A DNA stretch of 64,000 nt, taken from contig NZ_CP034145.1 of the NCBI RefSeq assembly GCF_003856835.1, positions 1,550,001-1,614,000 of the forward strand, given 5' to 3'. This DNA is from Haloplanus aerogenes (GTDB lineage Archaea; Halobacteriota; Halobacteria; Halobacteriales; Haloferacaceae). The translations under genes were made by a program, and so were the position numbers. This document shows positions 61,450 through 64,000 of the stretch, one piece after another; within the stretch, counting starts at the first letter, position 1, and each line of letters opens with the position of its first letter. The notes beneath the pieces are model-generated. The model did no database searches. It was given only the letters and a program-made list of their open reading frames with translations, and was not told the DNA's origin.

Positions 61450-63216
61450 TTACGAGGTCAGTCCCGCATTGGGGGCGTTCCGCTTGACGCTCTCGATTCC
61501 ACGCCACGCACCGCTCCGGTCGGAGTAGCCTTCGCGGCCGTCCGCGAGGATGTTCCCGTTCCGGTGGCGGAGTCGCCACCGGTACTCGCCCGCAGTGTCC
61601 TCGTACACTTCGAAGGCGGCCCGTCCGATATCGATCAGGTCGGCTTCGGGCAGGAACCTCCGGAGACGTTCGACGGCGTCTGTGGCTCCGTCGTGAGATT
61701 CGTAGCCACTGCTGTCGGCCTTAATCCGGGTGTCTCCGCCCGCCAGTCGCCAACGGAATCCACCGCTTTCGTCCTCGTACACTTCGATCTCCGCGTCGCC
61801 GATGTCCTCGCGGAGGCTGTCAATCACGCGACGGACACCAGACCGGCTCGCATACCCTTCCCCACTGCTCGCCAGGACGTTGCCGTTGCGGTGAACGAGC
61901 CGCCATCGCCACCCGCCTGCGACATCGCGGTAGACTTCGATCGCGGTCGGATCCGGGTGCAGATAGTCTGCAGGCCCAACATACCGCCGGACACGTTCGA
62001 TCGCAGTTTTCGCGCCGTTTCGGGAGGCGTACCCTTCGCCGCACCCGGCGATGATGTTGCCGTTCTCGTGGCGGAGTCGCCAGCGGTACTCGCCCGCAGT
62101 GTCCTCGTAGAGTTCGAACTCCGCCTGACTCTCCGTCTCAGCAGGGATCACGAGCCCCTCGGTTGTTTCCGGGAGTTCCGCTTCGCTTTCGATGAAGAGG
62201 GTGGTTGCACCGAGGGCGTTCCGACGAACGCTCTGCATCCCCTTCTGAGCGTTGTGCCGCTGGGTGTAGCCTTCTCCGCTGTCGGCGATGAGATTGCCAT
62301 TCCGGTGGCGGAGCCGCCAGCGGTGCTCGCCCGCAGTGTCCTCGTAGAGTTCGAACTGTGCCTGACTCGTCCGGAGCGCTTGGATCTCCGCCGCGAGATC
62401 GACTCTCTCGGCCTCGGTATCGGTGATTCCCCTCTCGAGGTCGGTTATCGTTCGTTCGAGATCGACTTCGTCGGCCTTACTTGCTCGTAATTCGGCGTTT
62501 TCGTGTTTCAGTTCACTTAGTTCGGAACGAAGCGCCGACTCGCGTTCGGCAGCGGCGGCTTCCGCCTTCTCGTGTTGTTCGGTCGCATCCTGGTTTGCGT
62601 CATCAGCCCTACTTGCTCGCAATTTGGCGTTTTCGCGTTTCAGTTCACTTAGTTCGGAACGAAGCTCCGACTCGCGTTCGGCAGCGGCGGCTTCCGCCTT
62701 CTCGTGCCGTTCGTTCGCATCCCGGTTTGCGTCAGCAGCGTCTGCTTCGGCTGCGGCGCCCGCCAGTTCGGCCGCGGCTTTCTGTGGGTCCGTCGCGAGG
62801 GGAACGACGCTGCCGGCGATGCCGATGATTCCCAGCCCGGTGATGTAGGTGAGAATCACACCGGTATGTCCAGTAGATGTCGACCAGCCGCTCGGGAAGA
62901 TCAACACGAACCAAGCCACTGCCAAGAGCGTGATGGCTGCACCCACGCCGACGAGATACGTCGCCATCCTGCGAAGCGGGAACCGGAGGACGGCTCCGGT
63001 CATGAGAAACGCTGGTGCCAGTGCAGCCACAGCATAGCCAATGCCACGTCCGGTCGTCGCTGCATCAGTCGCGAAGTAGGTGACGAGTCCGAGCAGGCCG
63101 AGGCTAACGCCGACCAAGAACGACCAGTAGCCGAGAACCTCGTTCGTGCTCGTCACCGTTCCGATGCGGTTTTCGTAAATCGACGTCAGCGACAGCTCTG
63201 CTGAGGATTGTGCCAT
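61450..63216 (-). CDS. Membrane-anchored coiled-coil protein with five YegP/DUF1508 (HVO_2922-like) repeats
   Basis: The 588-residue protein has four N-terminal membrane helices (about residues 28-140), a charged coiled coil (about 150-280) with two 44-residue tandem copies, and five DUF1508-type units, each reading like FELYEDTAGEYRWRLRHRNGN...GEGY. The fourth unit is diverged (RWRLAGGDTRIKADSSGY). DUF1508 units usually occur as one or two copies in 60-110-residue proteins such as YegP and HVO_2922. Here they are displayed on a stalk at the membrane. No enzyme motif exists; the function is unknown. The gene is convergent with the SLC13/RCK permease. Confidence 0.85.
   Translation of the reverse strand: MAQSSAELSLTSIYENRIGTVTSTNEVLGYWSFLVGVSLGLLGLVTYFATDAATTGRGIGYAVAALAPAFLMTGAVLRFPLRRMATYLVGVGAAITLLAVAWFVLIFPSGWSTSTGHTGVILTYITGLGIIGIAGSVVPLATDPQKAAAELAGAAAEADAADANRDANERHEKAEAAAAERESELRSELSELKRENAKLRASRADDANQDATEQHEKAEAAAAERESALRSELSELKHENAELRASKADEVDLERTITDLERGITDTEAERVDLAAEIQALRTSQAQFELYEDTAGEHRWRLRHRNGNLIADSGEGYTQRHNAQKGMQSVRRNALGATTLFIESEAELPETTEGLVIPAETESQAEFELYEDTAGEYRWRLRHENGNIIAGCGEGYASRNGAKTAIERVRRYVGPADYLHPDPTAIEVYRDVAGGWRWRLVHRNGNVLASSGEGYASRSGVRRVIDSLREDIGDAEIEVYEDESGGFRWRLAGGDTRIKADSSGYESHDGATDAVERLRRFLPEADLIDIGRAAFEVYEDTAGEYRWRLRHRNGNILADGREGYSDRSGAWRGIESVKRNAPNAGLTS
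62471..62734 (-). repeat. Two 132-base tandem units inside the coiled coil of the YegP-repeat gene
   Basis: Copies at 62471-62602 and 62603-62734 encode 44-residue coiled-coil segments sharing HEKAEAAAAERES and LRSELSELK. The DNA copies are very similar, so the stalk was lengthened by a fairly recent in-frame duplication. Confidence 0.88.
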
Positions 63217-63350
63217 ACTTATCCATGGTGGTGAACGTCAATCAAACGACTACATCTTCATAATTCGAGTATTTTTGATAAAGTGGGTGACTGATCTTCG
63301 GTCCGTTCTCATCACCTGCTGTGACAACGTACTGCGGAGTCCGGAAGCCG

Positions 63351-63432
63351 ATAGTAGCCTTTGTACGTCGTTGGACGCCAGATTGCACGTCGTCTGGTGA
63401 TCGGATGTGCGATGCCTTACAAAGGCTACTAT
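63351..63432. repeat. 15-base perfect inverted repeat with 52-base spacer
   Basis: ATAGTAGCCTTTGTA at 63351-63365 is the exact reverse complement of TACAAAGGCTACTAT at 63418-63432. The spacer also holds a smaller CCAGA/TCTGG pair. It lies in the 251-base gap between the YegP-repeat gene and the small zinc-finger gene. Confidence 0.8.
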
Positions 63433-63467
63433 AGCCCGCCGGGACGAACCGGAGTTCGCCAGTCGAC

Positions 63468-63767
63468 GTGGCAGAACTCGTCGATGTCGAGTTGGAACTG
63501 GAATCACTGACGTTTCCAGCGACCGGACGATATCGTTGCCGCCATCGTCGTCGATCACGTCGAATAAATCGATCGGACGACTCACATCCACCACGGGATT
63601 CCACCGAGTGGGATAACCCGGATTGCTGCCCGTTCTGTGGAACAGCCTCGCGAGACGCTGGAGCGGGATTCGTGGAACACGTCGAGACAGCCGATACGTG
63701 TCGGGAACGGTTCGAGGCGTGGCTGGAGACCATCAGCGGCGATATGGGGAGTACGTGGACGGGGTGA
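63468..63767 (+). CDS. Small zinc-finger protein (DUF7501-like), 5' end uncertain
   Basis: The C-terminal half, about residues 48-99 (WDNPDCCPFCGTASRDAG, then GFVEHVETADTCRERFEAW and WTG), strongly resembles small haloarchaeal DUF7501 proteins with a CPFC..H..C metal site. The first part up to about residue 45 is Arg-rich (RYRCRHRRRSRRINRS) and unlike the family, so it may be wrongly included; only GTG 63468 opens this frame, and no in-frame ATG precedes the zinc part. A TATA-like CGAATAAAT at 63560-63568 hints at a real start near 63590 or a sequencing or decay problem. The function is unknown. Confidence 0.55.
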   Translation: MAELVDVELELESLTFPATGRYRCRHRRRSRRINRSDDSHPPRDSTEWDNPDCCPFCGTASRDAGAGFVEHVETADTCRERFEAWLETISGDMGSTWTG

Positions 63768-63868
63768 GCCCACGTCGATCACGACTCCTGCCCGGGAAAC
63801 GAAGCCCGGTCGTACCCACTCCGGCAGAATCAGGTGACCGTAACGGCCGGTGACTGTATCGCCACTCG

Positions 63869-64000
63869 TTACGAGTCCGAGTCGACGGTGTCGAGCCGCC
63901 ACGTGAAAATCGCTTTCAGAACAGCGACGAGGCTGTTGGTCTCGCCTTCGCCCCAGATGGCGGTCTCCGAGCGTGGGTCGGACTGACTCTCGTCCACACC
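63869..64000 (-). CDS. C-terminal 43 residues of a gene running off the window
   Basis: From the right edge the minus strand reads GVDESQSDPRSETAIWGEGE, then TNSLVAVLKAIFTWRLDTVD and a stop at 63869-63871. The acidic tail and codon bias look like a genuine haloarchaeal protein end. Too little is present to name a family. Confidence 0.5.
   Translation of the reverse strand, partial: GVDESQSDPRSETAIWGEGETNSLVAVLKAIFTWRLDTVDSDS

Noticed and set aside
63242-63733. Minus-strand frame ending near 63242 opposite the small zinc-finger gene
   Set aside because: Ser/Arg-rich content without acidic bias; overlaps the better-supported plus-strand zinc-finger region.
1-64000. Search for tRNA, rRNA and CRISPR arrays
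   Set aside because: No cloverleaf-like segment, rRNA-like stretch or regularly spaced direct repeats were recognised on either strand; a covariance-model scan would be needed to exclude small RNA genes.

Overview
The window is 64 kb of a haloarchaeal chromosome. The proteins are strongly acidic, third codon positions are GC-rich, TATA-like boxes commonly sit about 25-30 bases ahead of start codons (leaderless transcripts), and many genes belong to families known only or mainly from Halobacteria: archaellum operon with fused FlaCE, CheF, HalX response regulator, halocyanin, ThiR, RdfA with archaea-specific SMC-related protein, DUF7344, YegP/HVO_2922-type repeats. Genus cannot be fixed from sequence alone. 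No rRNA, tRNA or CRISPR array was recognised.

Region 1 (1-21.5 kb) is a nearly complete motility and taxis island. It opens with two KaiC/RecA-type ATPases (one cut by the window edge), a winged-helix regulator and a small membrane protein. Then come one archaellin gene, an uncharacterised acidic protein, cheY, a double-domain cheC, cheD, and the tightly overlapping archaellum operon flaCE-F-G-H-I-J. Its last gene runs into a first cheF, followed by a zinc-finger protein. The opposite strand carries cheB-cheA-cheR-HEAT protein-second cheF, and cheW plus a HalX response regulator follow on the plus strand. CheF and the HEAT protein link bacterial-type Che signalling to the archaellum motor. 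No chemoreceptor (Htr) gene and no prepilin peptidase gene is present here.

Region 2 (21.5-28.1 kb) holds single genes: UspA, a membrane-anchored halocyanin, a large response-regulator/GAF/PAS/histidine-kinase hybrid with an in-frame 30-base tandem duplication, the thiamine regulator ThiR, a cupin and a threonine-synthase-type PLP enzyme.

Region 3 (28.1-46.6 kb) looks like an undescribed catabolic island for one or more organic acids. It has a complete TctABC transporter, an SLC13 permease and an MFS permease. Two M29/NicX-like metalloenzymes and two PrpF-like isomerases are arranged as two similar modules. There are also a TcuA-like flavoprotein, an atypical SDR, a ThDP enzyme, an aldehyde dehydrogenase, a D-2-hydroxyacid dehydrogenase, a stress protein and an IclR regulator. 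The substrate is unknown.

Region 4 (46.6-54.7 kb) begins with rdfA and the archaea-specific SMC-like gene. It then becomes AT-richer and gene-poor, with a tyrosine recombinase plus partner, an SRAP protein, a cupin, a DUF7344 regulator and three very small proteins, which suggests an accessory or transferred segment.

Region 5 (54.7-64 kb) has a CNNM/CorC-type membrane protein, a CobW-type metallochaperone, an operon of GlcG-like protein, formaldehyde-dehydrogenase-like ADH and a hidden 51-residue Cys protein, an SLC13/RCK permease, a membrane-anchored coiled-coil protein with five YegP repeats, a small zinc-finger protein and a partial gene at the edge.
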